Assembly (NCBI GenBank): GCA_963721725.1
Contig: CAVRLX010000026.1
Coordinates: forward strand, 1 to 64,000
Length of the DNA: 64,000 nucleotides
DNA from: RI-153 sp963721725
GTDB lineage: Bacteria; Chloroflexota; Anaerolineae; Caldilineales; Caldilineaceae
Reading direction: 5' to 3'
Shown here: positions 45,414 through 55,159 of the stretch, in pieces
Layout: each line of letters opens with the position of its first letter
Numbering within the stretch: the stretch's first letter is position 1
Position numbers and translations under genes: made by a program
Notes under the pieces: generated by a model
Database searches by the model: none
Seen by the model: only the letters and a program-made list of their open reading frames with translations
Told to the model about the DNA's origin: nothing

Positions 45414-48221
45414 CTATACGGCTTCCATGTCATACCAATTCGGCCCGGCTTCCACGTCCACTTTGAGCGGAACCTGGAGCGTATAGGCGGTTTCCATCTC
45501 TGCGCAGACAACCTCAACCGTGCGCTCTAGCTCTTCAATCGGCGCTTCCAGCACCAATTCGTCGTGAACCTGAAGCAACATACGCGCCCGTAGCCCTTCG
45601 TCCTCTAAACGCCGATGCAGCCGAATCATCGCAATTTTGATAATGTCGGCGGCCGTGCCCTGAATGGGCGCGTTAATGGCAGCCCGTTCCAGCCCCTGGC
45701 GCTGTGTATAGGGCATGCGTGCGCCGCTGCTCAGTTCCGGGAAGGGCCGTTTGCGCCCCAACAGCGTCTCGACGTAGCCCTTCTCTTTGACGAAGACAAG
45801 CGTATCGGTGATGTACTTTTGCACGCCAGGATAGGTGGCAAAATATTGATCGAGAAACTTTTGCGCCTCTGCCGGGTTCATTGCGGTGCGGCTGCTCAGG
45901 CCATAAGCGCTGACGCCGTAGATGGTGGCAAAGTTGATCATCTTGGCAAGGCTGCGTTGGTCACGGTTGACTTTATCCAACTCTACGCCAAAGAGCCGCG
46001 ACGCCGTGGCCGTATGAATGTCCAGCCCCTGGCGAAATGCCTCGAGCAGCCCCGGCTCGCCTGTCACATGGGCCAGGATGCGTAACTCCACTTGGCTGTA
46101 GTCGGCGGCGACGATCACCCACCCCGGCGGGGCCACAAAGCCCTTGCGGATCTCGCGGCCAATTTCCGTGCGGATGGGGATATTTTGCAGGTTGGGATCG
46201 CTGCTGCTCATGCGCCCGGTGGATGCTCCCGTCTGGTTGAAACTGGTGTGAATGCGCCCGGTCTGCGGATGGACCATCACTGGCAGGGCGTCCACATAGG
46301 TGCCGCGCAGCTTTTCCAATTGGCGCTGTTCAAAGATCAGGCTGATCACAGCCCGCTGGTTTTTGCTCAGGTCAGACGATTCCGCCGCCAGCTTTTCCAG
46401 TTCGCTAAAAGCGGTGCTGTAAAAGCCGCTTTGTGTCTTTTTCAGCCCTTTGGTGGGAAAGTCCATTTCATTGAAAAGCACATCGCTTAACTGCTGCGTG
46501 CTGCGTAGATTAAATTCATGGCCCACAAGGGCAAACAATTCACGCTCAATCTGCCCCAAGCGCTCGCCCAGATTTTCGGACATTTGCCCCAAAAAGTCTG
46601 TATCGACGAGAATCCCGGCCATCTCCATATCGGCCAGCACAGGGACCAGCGGCAACTCCAGCGTTTCGTAAAGTGTCCACATGCCCGCTTCTTCCAGGCG
46701 CGGTTTGAGCAACGCAAAAAGATGCAACGTCACGTCTACATCGGCCCCACAATAGGCCACCACGCGCTCGATCTCCACTTCGTCAATTGTGATCTGCTTG
46801 CGCCCGCTGCCGATCAGCGCGCTAATTTCCGTCATCTGCCAGTTGAGTTCACGGTCGGCGCTGCTTTTTAGATCCAACGAGCGGCTGGCCGGATCAAGCA
46901 GCCAGGCCATGGTCATGGTGTCGTGTAGCGGACCGGCCACCGTTAGCCCGTGCCGTTCACAGACCATGAGATCATATTTGATGTTGTGGGCAACTTTGGG
47001 CAAGCTGGCATCGGCAAAAAAGGGCTGCAACGCTGTTTTCACGTCGTCCCGATCAAGCTGTTCCCCGGCGCTGTGATGCACGGGAATATAGGCCGCGCCG
47101 CCTTTGTCCCAGCCCACGCCCAGCCCCACCAACGCCGCACGTGTGGGATCTTTGGACGTGGTTTCAACATCAAAGGCCAACAGGGTGGTGCCTTCCAGCG
47201 CTTTGACGACCTTGTCCAGATCGGCGCGCGTTTGCACACACAGATAGGGGTGTGATTCCACCGTGGGAGGGGCAACACTCTCTTCGGCAAAGAGCGCTAA
47301 TTGACCGTCGGCACTATCGCTGGCACTGTTGCTGGGACCATCAGTAACCGCTTCGGAGAGGTTCAACTCGCGCAGAAAGCTGCGGAACTCTAGCTCCTCA
47401 AACAGTCGCCGAATGCGATCCGGATCATAGCCGGCAAAGCGGAAGCGCCCTGCATCAAAAGGAATATCCAGATCGGTGACGATCTCGACCAACTTGCGAT
47501 TGCGCCGCACTTGGGCTTCGGCCTCGCGCAAATTCTGCTGGGCTTTGGGACCGCGGATCTCGTCCACATGGGCGTAGAGATTGTCCAGGGTAGTGTATTC
47601 ATGCAAATATTTGATGGCCGTCTTTTCGCCCACGCCCATGACGCCGGGGATATTGTCCGACGTGTCGCCTACCAGCGCTTTCATGTCAATAAACTGGGCT
47701 GCGGTCAGCGCGTCGTAGCGTTCGGCCACCTCGGCAGGGCCATAAAGATCCGTGCTGGGATTCGGCCCGCCACGCGTATAGAGGATCTTGACACGCTCGC
47801 TCACCAATTGAAACATATCACGGTCCCCGGTGAGGATCAGCACATCGACGCCTTCGGCGGCGGCTTTGCAAGCCAGCGTCCCCAGCACATCGTCGGCCTC
47901 ATAGCCGGGCATGGTGATTACAGGGACGTTGAAGGCGTCTAGCACATCTTGAATGCGCGTAATCTGGCTGCGTAGATCGTCGGGCATCTGATCTCGCGTC
48001 GCTTTATAATCGGGGAAATCAGCATGTCGCCAGGTTTCGCCTTTGTCAAAGGCTACGACTACATACTCTGGCTCATGGTCGCGCAACAAGCTGAGCAGCT
48101 TGCGCGTGAAGCCAAAGACCGCTGTCGTCAGTTCCCCGGTGCGCGTCATCAGCGGCGTTTTCACGCCAAAATAGGCCCGATATGCCTGTGAGTGTCCATC
48201 GACGAGCAGCAAAGTTGGCAT
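45414..48221 (-). CDS. polA: DNA polymerase I
   Basis: 935 residues with all three domains. The 5' nuclease region: LLLVDGHSQAYRAYFG, AFDKGETWRHADFPDYKATR, GYEADDVLGTLA and DNIPGVMGVGEKTAIKYL. The 3'-5' exonuclease: LLAFDVETTSKDP, AHNIKYDLMV and YCGADVDVTLHLF, acidic residues intact, so proofreading is likely. The polymerase: RTEIGREIRKGFVAPPG, VAADYSQVELRILAHVTGE, KMINFATIYGVSAYGLSS and the C motif LLQVHDELVLEAP. It removes primers and fills gaps. The ATG start has a weak GAGAG site. Confidence 0.96.
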   Translation of the reverse strand: MPTLLLVDGHSQAYRAYFGVKTPLMTRTGELTTAVFGFTRKLLSLLRDHEPEYVVVAFDKGETWRHADFPDYKATRDQMPDDLRSQITRIQDVLDAFNVPVITMPGYEADDVLGTLACKAAAEGVDVLILTGDRDMFQLVSERVKILYTRGGPNPSTDLYGPAEVAERYDALTAAQFIDMKALVGDTSDNIPGVMGVGEKTAIKYLHEYTTLDNLYAHVDEIRGPKAQQNLREAEAQVRRNRKLVEIVTDLDIPFDAGRFRFAGYDPDRIRRLFEELEFRSFLRELNLSEAVTDGPSNSASDSADGQLALFAEESVAPPTVESHPYLCVQTRADLDKVVKALEGTTLLAFDVETTSKDPTRAALVGLGVGWDKGGAAYIPVHHSAGEQLDRDDVKTALQPFFADASLPKVAHNIKYDLMVCERHGLTVAGPLHDTMTMAWLLDPASRSLDLKSSADRELNWQMTEISALIGSGRKQITIDEVEIERVVAYCGADVDVTLHLFALLKPRLEEAGMWTLYETLELPLVPVLADMEMAGILVDTDFLGQMSENLGERLGQIERELFALVGHEFNLRSTQQLSDVLFNEMDFPTKGLKKTQSGFYSTAFSELEKLAAESSDLSKNQRAVISLIFEQRQLEKLRGTYVDALPVMVHPQTGRIHTSFNQTGASTGRMSSSDPNLQNIPIRTEIGREIRKGFVAPPGWVIVAADYSQVELRILAHVTGEPGLLEAFRQGLDIHTATASRLFGVELDKVNRDQRSLAKMINFATIYGVSAYGLSSRTAMNPAEAQKFLDQYFATYPGVQKYITDTLVFVKEKGYVETLLGRKRPFPELSSGARMPYTQRQGLERAAINAPIQGTAADIIKIAMIRLHRRLEDEGLRARMLLQVHDELVLEAPIEELERTVEVVCAEMETAYTLQVPLKVDVEAGPNWYDMEAV

Positions 48222-48284
48222 GAGAAATGCTCTCTAGAAATAGAGGGATAGTGGAGAGGAACGAGAGAATATCTGAAATTTCCA

Positions 48285-48506
48285 CTATTTCCCTTCGACA
48301 ATGACCAGATCGCCAGCGTCGATTAATGTTTGCACCTGGGAAATTTTAAGGATCGAGCGCATGGTGCGCATCTGCCGCCCAGAGTCGAGCCGGTATAAAC
48401 CCGTAGGCATGTCGATAATATAGTTGTTGCGCGACTTGTTCACAATGGTGATCACGTCGGCTTTGTCTGTGAGCCAAGTTAGCCCATCGTATGATTTTCC
48501 AGCCAC
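48285..48506 (-). CDS. 73-aa protein of unknown function
   Basis: A GTG start follows GGGAGGAACCCTACT, a strong site. The product AGKSYDGLTWLTDKADVITI then NKSRNNYIIDMPTGLYRLDS is strand-rich, with no TM segment. I do not recognise the family. It lies upstream of polA on the same strand with a 63-base gap, so it could share its transcript. Confidence 0.55.
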   Translation of the reverse strand: MAGKSYDGLTWLTDKADVITIVNKSRNNYIIDMPTGLYRLDSGRQMRTMRSILKISQVQTLIDAGDLVIVEGK

Positions 48507-48581
48507 AGTAGGGTTCCTCCCAGGATAGTGGAGATTGCAATAGAGAAGCGCCTACACCTAAAAAGCGCGCCCTTCATTGTA

Positions 48582-50168
48582 CTAACGGCTGCGGCTTTTG
48601 ACAAAATCGACCGGGCTAAACCCTGATGTCGTCCCGCGCCGTGCTGCCATGCGCCAGCCGGGGCGCTGTGGATCTGCGCTTAGATTGCGCCACGCGTTGT
48701 AAGCTTGCCAAAGGCTGCTGGCAACCATCATCCCAAAGCCACCCACATAGACCAACAAAAAGGGAATGCTCCACCACTTTTGGAGCACCAGTGCCACAAT
48801 GACAGAGGCGATGGCATAGAGCAGGCAGAGGAACTCGCCCACCACAACGCCATCCAGTTTGAGCACATAGTCGCTCTGTTGCCACTGTTCACCGGCGCGG
48901 TTGGTCTGGAACTTGGGCGTGCGTAGAAAAGGCGATGCCTGTCCACGCCAAGCCTGCCAGACCGCCAAGCTGTTGTTGAACGAAAGCCCCATGCCCAGCA
49001 ACATGAGCAGCGGCAACGCAGACCAGCGGCGCAGCCATGTGCGCGGGTGGAGCGTTCGCTGGCCCACGGCATAGAGCAGCGGCGGCCCAAACGAGGCAAC
49101 GCTCAGATAGGCCAGCGGCCAAAATGGATCGCTATCCAAAAGCAGAAGGGGCAGCGAGACCAGCAACATCAGCAACATACAAGGGTGGATCAGATACATG
49201 CCCAGATGCAACGTGCCGGCTATGCGTGCGGGCAACGACCATTCACTCTGCCAGACGCGCGCAGCGAGTTTGCGCAAGGTTTGCACGCTGCCTTTGGCCC
49301 AGCGAAACTGTTGGCGTTTGAAGGCCAGCAACTGGGGCGGCACTTCGGCGGGCACTTCTACCTCTGGGAGATAGAGCGGACGCCAGCCCGCCAACTGGGC
49401 ACGGTAACTCAGATCGAGGTCCTCGCACAGCGTATCGGCCTGCCAGCCGCCTACGGCGCTGTCTTCAATACAGGCGCGCCGCCAGATCCCGGCCGAGCCG
49501 TTGAAGCCACAAGGATAGCCTGCCGCTTGGCGCGCGGCCTGTTCCACGGCGAAATGACCGTCCAACGCCAGTGCCTGGCTGCGAGTCAGCGGCGAATAAT
49601 CTGCGTTGAGATGTGCCCAGCGAGTTTGCAAAAACCCAATACGCGCGCTTTGATCACCGAAAAAGTGGGGGATCGTGCGGTTCAGGAAATCCGCGGCGGG
49701 CATAAAATCAGCGTCAAAAATGGCAATGAAGTCACCCGCACATTGGGGCAGCGCCTCGGCCAGCGCGCCAGCCTTAAAACCACCCCGCTTTTCGCGGTGA
49801 ATCACCTGTACGTCTACGCCGCGCTCTTGCCACTCGGCGGCGCGGGCGCGGGCAATCGCAGTCGTCTCATCTGTAGAATCGTCCAAAACATAAATATGGA
49901 GCTTGTCGTGGGCATAGTTCAGACTGGCGCAACCGTCGATTAACCCTTCGACCACATGCTGCTCGTTAAAAATGGGGAGTTGAACGGCCACATGCGGCCA
50001 AGTAGTTAGCGGCGTGGCGGTGATGGGTCGGTGCTGTCGGTGTCGATATTGTTGCCACGTTAACCAGAGTGCCTGCGCGTTGTAAAGGGCGAGTCCGATC
50101 ACACTGAGGGTATAGAGAATCTGAAGCCCGATAGAGATGCCAAGGATCCAATTCAGAGAAAACAACAT
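48582..50168 (-). CDS. Processive family 2 glycosyltransferase (BcsA/CslA-like)
   Basis: 528 residues, start MLFSLNWILGISIGLQ after GGGAGTTCAAATGC. One N-terminal TM helix precedes the GT-A domain. Catalytic motifs: YVLDDSTDETT, IAIFDADFMPAADF (D,D), TLCEDLDLSYRA and QQFRWAKGSVQTL (QxxRW, typical of processive enzymes). Five or more TM helices follow. It resembles beta-mannan/glucomannan and cellulose-type synthases. No PilZ domain is visible. The product is an exported polysaccharide by inference. Confidence 0.85.
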   Translation of the reverse strand: MLFSLNWILGISIGLQILYTLSVIGLALYNAQALWLTWQQYRHRQHRPITATPLTTWPHVAVQLPIFNEQHVVEGLIDGCASLNYAHDKLHIYVLDDSTDETTAIARARAAEWQERGVDVQVIHREKRGGFKAGALAEALPQCAGDFIAIFDADFMPAADFLNRTIPHFFGDQSARIGFLQTRWAHLNADYSPLTRSQALALDGHFAVEQAARQAAGYPCGFNGSAGIWRRACIEDSAVGGWQADTLCEDLDLSYRAQLAGWRPLYLPEVEVPAEVPPQLLAFKRQQFRWAKGSVQTLRKLAARVWQSEWSLPARIAGTLHLGMYLIHPCMLLMLLVSLPLLLLDSDPFWPLAYLSVASFGPPLLYAVGQRTLHPRTWLRRWSALPLLMLLGMGLSFNNSLAVWQAWRGQASPFLRTPKFQTNRAGEQWQQSDYVLKLDGVVVGEFLCLLYAIASVIVALVLQKWWSIPFLLVYVGGFGMMVASSLWQAYNAWRNLSADPQRPGWRMAARRGTTSGFSPVDFVKSRSR

Positions 50169-50559
50169 GCATTTGAACTCCCATAAGTAGTGAACACAGG
50201 GATGTGACCGACCGTGGCGCTTTCGTCGTCCACAGGATGGTGACAGTGTCGTTGGTGCGGCTGGCAAGGGAGCTTGCTCTGCTCCGTTGCCACAAACGAT
50301 GGGCTGCGCGCCGCTGTTCCATGCCAAGGTCGCATCCCATCGCGTCCAGTATAGCGGATAGAATGGAGCCAACCAAATCATCCCGTTTTGTGGAAAGCGT
50401 CCCTCGTGGTCTCGTGAGAATCCTTGAAACCATGTAAATTATCCTCAACCTGCGTATGATACAATAGGCGTGCCGCTCTGGTGGCTCAAACAGCGGGCAT
50501 CCCCGGCCCCGTAAGAGTCTAGGCGGTGTCTTTCATCAACATCCGAAAAGGGTTTTTTT
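50169..50559. other. Intergenic gap between divergent GT2 and Hpt genes
   Basis: No gene that I can support lies in these 391 bases; open frames on both strands lack family features. TATGAT and TACAAT hexamers near 50455-50465 could be a -10 for the Hpt genes, but no good -35 is at the right distance. A pyrimidine-poor AAAAGGG ribosome site ends the gap. Confidence 0.4.
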
Positions 50560-50943
50560 ATGCAAAGTGTACGAATGCAATCAACCATCAACTACACAAC
50601 GTTTCGAGAGTTGGAAGAGACTGTCGCTGCAGGTATCCCTGAGATTATGCTTGATCTCATCGATACTTACATCGCGGATACGCAGCAAACGTTTGCTGCC
50701 CTGGTAGGTGCGCTGGCTACGGGGAACATTAAACAGGTGGAGCGGAATGCTCATTCGCTCAAGTCGAGTTCAGCAACCTTTGGCGCAGAAGTGGTCGCCC
50801 ACCTATGCGCAGAGGCCGAACAAGATGCCCATGAAGGAAAGATTGCCCCCATTGCCAGTTTGATCTCCACGGCTCAGGAGAAGTTTATTGATGTCGAGCG
50901 GCTCTTACAGATAGAACGTAAACGCTTGATGGCATCATCGTAG
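50560..50943 (+). CDS. Histidine phosphotransfer (Hpt) protein 1
   Basis: 127 residues with the Hpt four-helix pattern. The phospho-acceptor site is NAHSLKSSSATFGA at about 67-80 (H then LKSSS). LIDTYIADTQQTFAALVGAL is the helix before it. Hpt proteins relay phosphate between hybrid histidine kinases and response regulators. No kinase or regulator is near. The second Hpt gene starts 15 bases after the stop, so the two form an operon. Confidence 0.85.
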   Translation: MQSVRMQSTINYTTFRELEETVAAGIPEIMLDLIDTYIADTQQTFAALVGALATGNIKQVERNAHSLKSSSATFGAEVVAHLCAEAEQDAHEGKIAPIASLISTAQEKFIDVERLLQIERKRLMASS

Positions 50944-50958
50944 GCGAAGGGGGCGGGG

Positions 50959-51369
50959 ATGACCATTAATTACAATTTGATCGGGGCTGAGGTCGAAACC
51001 ATCGTTTTGGACGTTGAATCGATCCAGCTTTTTTATACACAAATTTGCGATAGCGATGAGGGTGTGGTTGCTGAACTGACCGGGCTTTATCTGAAAAGCT
51101 TGGATACTCTTGTGGCAGAAATGCAAGAGGCCGTGCATCAAGCCGACCCTGTCCTGTTGCGCCGTGCTGCCCATACGCTTAAATCCAGTAGCCGGATCTT
51201 TGGGGCGGAACAGCTTTCGTTCAACTGTGCCCAACTAGAGGAAGTGGCCGTCTCAAAAGCCTTGATCCAGGCTCCGCCTCTGCTGGTAAAAATTATCGCT
51301 CAAGCGCTCCAAATGCATGAGCTTTTGCCGTTGGAATTTCGGCGGCTAAGTAGAAATGATGTGATGTAA
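50959..51369 (+). CDS. Histidine phosphotransfer (Hpt) protein 2
   Basis: 136 residues, GGCGGGG site before ATG. The acceptor site is RRAAHTLKSSSRIFGAEQLS, clearly related to the first Hpt (LKSSS-x-x-FGAE in both), which suggests gene duplication. The lead (INYNLIGAEVETIVLDVESI) differs. The pair may serve two kinases or give dose control. A 24-bp terminator hairpin follows. Confidence 0.85.
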   Translation: MTINYNLIGAEVETIVLDVESIQLFYTQICDSDEGVVAELTGLYLKSLDTLVAEMQEAVHQADPVLLRRAAHTLKSSSRIFGAEQLSFNCAQLEEVAVSKALIQAPPLLVKIIAQALQMHELLPLEFRRLSRNDVM

Positions 51370-51388
51370 TCGTACTGTCATCACGTTC

Positions 51389-51442
51389 TCCATAAACAAC
51401 AAAAGCGGCCAGCATGATCTGGCCGCTTTTGTTGTTTATGGA
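51389..51442. terminator. 24-bp perfect bidirectional terminator
   Basis: TCCATAAACAACAAAAGCGG and CCAG (51389-51412) pair perfectly with 51419-51442 around CATGAT, between the convergent Hpt and EF-G-like genes. The AAAAGC/GCTTTT part gives T runs within the stem on both strands. Confidence 0.8.
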
Positions 51443-51456
51443 AATCCTGCCTTTTC

Positions 51457-53523
51457 TTAGGCGGTTTCAGTTTCCATTTCATGGTGCTGGGCCACCACGC
51501 TGCTGGTGAGGTGGCTGGGCAGCGGTTCGTAATGGTCAAACTCAATGGTGTAGATGCCGCGGCCCTGGGTCATGGATCGCAAATCTGTGCCATAGCGCAA
51601 AATCTCGGCCAGCGGGATCAGCGCCTTGATAATCGTGCGATTGTTGCGCTGTTCCATGCCCAGCACACGCCCGCGCCGTGTGTTCAGATCGCCCATAATA
51701 TCGCCCATGTACTCTTCTGGCACGGTGACCTGCATGGTATAGATCGGCTCCAGCAGCGAGGGGGTAGCCTCCTGCATTGCCATCTTAAAAACCTCGCGCC
51801 CAGCGGTTTGGAAGGCGATATCTTTGGAATCTACAGGATGATGTTTGCCGTCAAAGACCACGGCGCGCACATCCACAATCGGGTATCCGGCAATCACACC
51901 CTGATCTAACACTTGGCGGATGCCCTTCTCGATGGAGGGGATAAAGGTAGACGGAATTGTCCCGCCTACAATCGCGCTTTCATACACAAAGCCACTGCCC
52001 CGCTCCATAGGCTCCACGCGCAGATGAACATCGGCAAACTGCCCGGCCCCGCCTGTCTGTTTTTTATGGCGATAGTGGGCCGCGCCGCTGCGGGTAATGG
52101 TCTCTTGATAAGGAACTTTGGGCAGTGCTGTCTCCACATGCACCCCGAATTTCGTCTCCAGATTGCGAATCGCCACATCCACATGGGAATCGCCCAATCC
52201 TTGTAACACGGTCTGGCGTGTGGTGTTGAGGTACTGAACCTTCAACGTGGGATCTTCTTCGGTCAGCGCGTGCAGACCCTGCCCCATTTTGGCGCTGTCG
52301 GCTTGGGTAGCCGGGGTCACCGCCACAGTATAGAGCGGCCGTGGATAGCTGGGGGCCATCACCACAAGGCCGCTGTGGGCATCGCGCAGGGTGTCTGTGG
52401 TCAGGGTATCGTCCAGCTTTGTAATCACCCCAATGTCGCCGGGAACCAGCGCATCCAAAGTCTGTAACTCTTTGCCACAAGCGGAAAAGAGATTTTGAAT
52501 ACGCATCTCTTTTTGGGTTCGCGAGTTTTGAAGATGCACATCTTTTTTAAGATGGCCGCTACAACCGCGCACATAGTTCATGCGGCCCACATAGCGGTCG
52601 ATAAGCGTTTTGAAGACATAAACGCTCACGGGGCCATCTTCCGAAGGCGTGAGGTCGATCTCCTCACCGTTAACCGTCGCCGTCATAGACGCCTCGTTGG
52701 GCGCAGGCACATAGCTTGTCATGGCGCGAGTCAGGCTGTATAGCCCCACGTTGCCTGTGGCTGTGCCGCAAAAAACCGGGATAATCTTGCCCTGGCGTAC
52801 GCCGTCATGCAGGCCGTGGCGCACCTCGTCTTCGGTGAGCATTTCGCCCTCTAAATATTTCAAAATTAATTCATCGTTGGTCTCGGCGGCGGCATCCATC
52901 AATGCCTCGCGCGCCTGGTTTACGGCCTCTATCATCTCCGCAGGAATTTCAGAAACGTTTCCCTCTTTGCCCATATAGGCTTTCATATCCACCAGATTGA
53001 CCACACCGCGGAAGGTATCCGCCGAGCCAATCGGCAACTGGAACGGAATAATCGTGCCATCAAACGTGGCGCGCAGATCGTCGATTACGCGCTGATAGTT
53101 AGCATTCTCTCGGTCCATCTTGTTCACGAAGACCAGCCTCGGCTTGCCAACGCGGTCCAGCCGATCCCAGGCTAGCTCTGTGCCCACTTCCACCCCGGCC
53201 ACCGAATCGACTAGCACCAAGCCTGCTTCGGCCACCTGTAATGCGCTGATCACCTCGCCGGCAAAATCAATGTATCCAGGGGTATCGATCAGATTCAACT
53301 TGATGTTTTGGAAGAGTACGGGCACGACAGAGAGGTTGATCGAAATACCCCGCCGCTGTTCTTCGGCATCCCAGTCGGAGACGGTGGTGCGATCTTCCAC
53401 GCGGCCCACGCGCGAAGTTGCGCCACTGTCGTACAGCATTGCTTCGACTAGGGATGTCTTTCCACATCCGCCGTGCCCGAGTACAGCCACGTTACGAATT
53501 TGTGCGGTCTGAAATTTAGCCAT
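51457..53523 (-). CDS. EF-G-like translational GTPase (FusA2 type)
   Basis: 688 residues after a full AAGGAGG site. The G domain: G1 VLGHGGCGKTSLVEAML, G2 near EEQRRGISINLS, G3 LIDTPGYIDFAGE, G4 VFVNKMDRENA and G5 IPVFCGTATGN. Domains II-V follow (GGAGQFADVHLRVEP, VDSKDIAFQTAGREVFKMAM). Compared with main EF-G, G1 has HGGCGKT rather than HIDAGKT, marking the EF-G-like group of actinobacteria and Chloroflexota. Its role in ribosome function is not settled. A strong promoter and a leader of about 180 bases precede it. Confidence 0.92.
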   Translation of the reverse strand: MAKFQTAQIRNVAVLGHGGCGKTSLVEAMLYDSGATSRVGRVEDRTTVSDWDAEEQRRGISINLSVVPVLFQNIKLNLIDTPGYIDFAGEVISALQVAEAGLVLVDSVAGVEVGTELAWDRLDRVGKPRLVFVNKMDRENANYQRVIDDLRATFDGTIIPFQLPIGSADTFRGVVNLVDMKAYMGKEGNVSEIPAEMIEAVNQAREALMDAAAETNDELILKYLEGEMLTEDEVRHGLHDGVRQGKIIPVFCGTATGNVGLYSLTRAMTSYVPAPNEASMTATVNGEEIDLTPSEDGPVSVYVFKTLIDRYVGRMNYVRGCSGHLKKDVHLQNSRTQKEMRIQNLFSACGKELQTLDALVPGDIGVITKLDDTLTTDTLRDAHSGLVVMAPSYPRPLYTVAVTPATQADSAKMGQGLHALTEEDPTLKVQYLNTTRQTVLQGLGDSHVDVAIRNLETKFGVHVETALPKVPYQETITRSGAAHYRHKKQTGGAGQFADVHLRVEPMERGSGFVYESAIVGGTIPSTFIPSIEKGIRQVLDQGVIAGYPIVDVRAVVFDGKHHPVDSKDIAFQTAGREVFKMAMQEATPSLLEPIYTMQVTVPEEYMGDIMGDLNTRRGRVLGMEQRNNRTIIKALIPLAEILRYGTDLRSMTQGRGIYTIEFDHYEPLPSHLTSSVVAQHHEMETETA

Positions 53524-53709
53524 AAATCCTCCTTGTACGCTGTTGGCTTGACGCTGGGATGAACAAAAACCGTTGAAATCGCAGAGGGCGATTCCAGCCG
53601 GGTTGCAAACTGTAAACTGTGTGGTGGGCAAGGCATAAATATCCCCCTCGACCTGATCGGATTTTGACAGAAAGTGGGGAATTTGATAAGGGCGAGCAAG
53701 GATGGCCCG

Positions 53710-53738
53710 ATTGTACTGAAAAAGCCAGACGATGTCAA
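53710..53738 (-). promoter_or_regulatory. Sigma-70 promoter for EF-G-like gene
   Basis: On the minus strand a perfect TTGACA, a 17-base spacer and TACAAT point at the EF-G-like gene 180 bases downstream. The rest of the 456-base gap holds only the terminator at 53928-53967. Confidence 0.8.
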
Positions 53739-53927
53739 CGAGCCATGTGACCAGCCAGACCTGTTGATGTAGCGGAAGAAGGGCGGCTCACGGGCAGATC
53801 CCTTCTTTCTAATCAACGGGGTGATCACGATACCAGTACATTACAAACAGTAGATTATAAACAGTTAATTAGAAAGAGGAGGGCTTCACACGAGCCAGAG
53901 GTAGCGTTACAGAGGAATAGCAGAACG

Positions 53928-53967
53928 AAAAAGGCTCCCTGTGTGTTTGTACAAAGGGAGCCTTTTT
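53928..53967 (-). terminator. Terminator of the 199-aa gene
   Basis: AAAAAGGCTCCCT pairs with AGGGAGCCTTTTT around 14 bases. It has a T run at the end of the stem and lies 12 bases after the stop of the minus-strand gene. Confidence 0.8.
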
Positions 53968-53979
53968 TATGGTTGAGCG

Positions 53980-54579
53980 TCAGGCTGGCGGCAGAGCATA
54001 CAGATACCAATAGCTCTCTTTGGGGTAGAGCGACTGCACACGGCTGTCCCAAACGAACTCGCTGGGTGCCGTCATGCCACGGATGCGCCGGTCAATTGCC
54101 TCGATTTCGCTTTTGAAGGTGGCTGGGGCCGATTGTTCCAGGGCTTTCCAGATCTCGCCAACGCGTTGGCGGTTGCGGATTTCAAATGGATATTGAATCC
54201 GACACTGGCGACGATCTTCCTGGCATTCGTCTAAAAACCATTTCAAGCTGTTAAGCCGGGCTTTGGCCTCGCGCACCAGCAGATCATGAAAGCGGCTACG
54301 AAAGTCTTTGATTAACTGTTCGACCTGTTTCTTCTGATCGTCCCACTCACTTTGCTGGGCCGCCGAAAGCTGATCGCGTTGCGCCGACAGCCGATGCATC
54401 CGCGCCAGTAGATCGCCGCCGCTGCTTTGGATCCGTTCGTCGCCGCGCTCTGTGCGGATCACCACCGTGCGATAGACCTCATCATCGACAATAAAATTGT
54501 CGAACTCGGTAGCCATTTCGCGCACCACGGCCAGATCAATCGCTGGGTCCGTCGCCACAGTTGTGCTTAGTTTTGACAT
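53980..54579 (-). CDS. Conserved hypothetical protein, 199 aa, helical
   Basis: Start after GAAAGGAAAGTTCCT. The sequence is soluble and helix-rich, with a coiled-coil-like middle (RMHRLSAQRDQLSAAQQSEW, DDQKKQVEQLIKDFRSRFHD). A Trp/Cys-rich part follows (LNSLKWFLDECQEDRRQCRI) and the end is SRVQSLYPKESYWYLYALPP. I do not recognise a Pfam family. It stands alone, 62 bases downstream of dtd on the same strand, and has its own terminator. Confidence 0.6.
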   Translation of the reverse strand: MSKLSTTVATDPAIDLAVVREMATEFDNFIVDDEVYRTVVIRTERGDERIQSSGGDLLARMHRLSAQRDQLSAAQQSEWDDQKKQVEQLIKDFRSRFHDLLVREAKARLNSLKWFLDECQEDRRQCRIQYPFEIRNRQRVGEIWKALEQSAPATFKSEIEAIDRRIRGMTAPSEFVWDSRVQSLYPKESYWYLYALPPA

Positions 54580-54641
54580 AGGAACTTTCCTTTCAAATAG
54601 GGGTGGTCAAATAGGTGTCGGGGAAACTGGGATGCCTGATC

Positions 54642-55094
54642 CTATCCGATCCCTTCGGCGGTGTCCAGCCAAAGTGTCACCGGACCATCGTTGACCAGCG
54701 CCACCTGCATAGACGCACCAAATCGGCCACGGGCAACCGACAGGCCCGCCGCGACCAACTGTTCGCAGAACGCTTCGTAAAGGGGTTCAGCTTCTTCCGG
54801 GCGAGCGGCTCCCACAAAACTAGGACGGCGACCTTTGCGGGCGTCGCCATAAAGCGTAAACTGGCTCACCACCAGCACCGCACCTTTGATCTCGCCTAGT
54901 GCCAGATTCATCTTGCCGTCGGCGTCTTCAAAGAGGCGCAATCCGGCAATCTTGCGGGCAAGCCATGCTACTTCTGCTGGGCCGTCGCCGTGGGTTATCC
55001 CCACCAACACCAAAAAGCCACAGCCGATCTCACCAACAATTTCACCCGCCACGGTCACCCGCGCTTCGGCCACCCGCTGGATCACCGCCCGCAT
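54642..55094 (-). CDS. dtd: D-aminoacyl-tRNA deacylase
   Basis: Dtd frees D-amino acids from mis-charged tRNAs. The 150 residues start RAVIQRVAEARVTVAGEIVG, and show the two family motifs SQFTLYGDARKGRRPSF and the C-terminal NDGPVTLWLDT (GP motif). The length is exactly that of the family. It lies 65 bases after the ogt gene and could share the operon that starts at the PH-domain gene. Confidence 0.95.
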   Translation of the reverse strand: MRAVIQRVAEARVTVAGEIVGEIGCGFLVLVGITHGDGPAEVAWLARKIAGLRLFEDADGKMNLALGEIKGAVLVVSQFTLYGDARKGRRPSFVGAARPEEAEPLYEAFCEQLVAAGLSVARGRFGASMQVALVNDGPVTLWLDTAEGIG

Positions 55095-55159
55095 GATTCA
55101 TCCTTTCCCTGCACCTTACTGCATACAATCGGAGCCGCCAAGTATTTAAGCCTCCCTTT

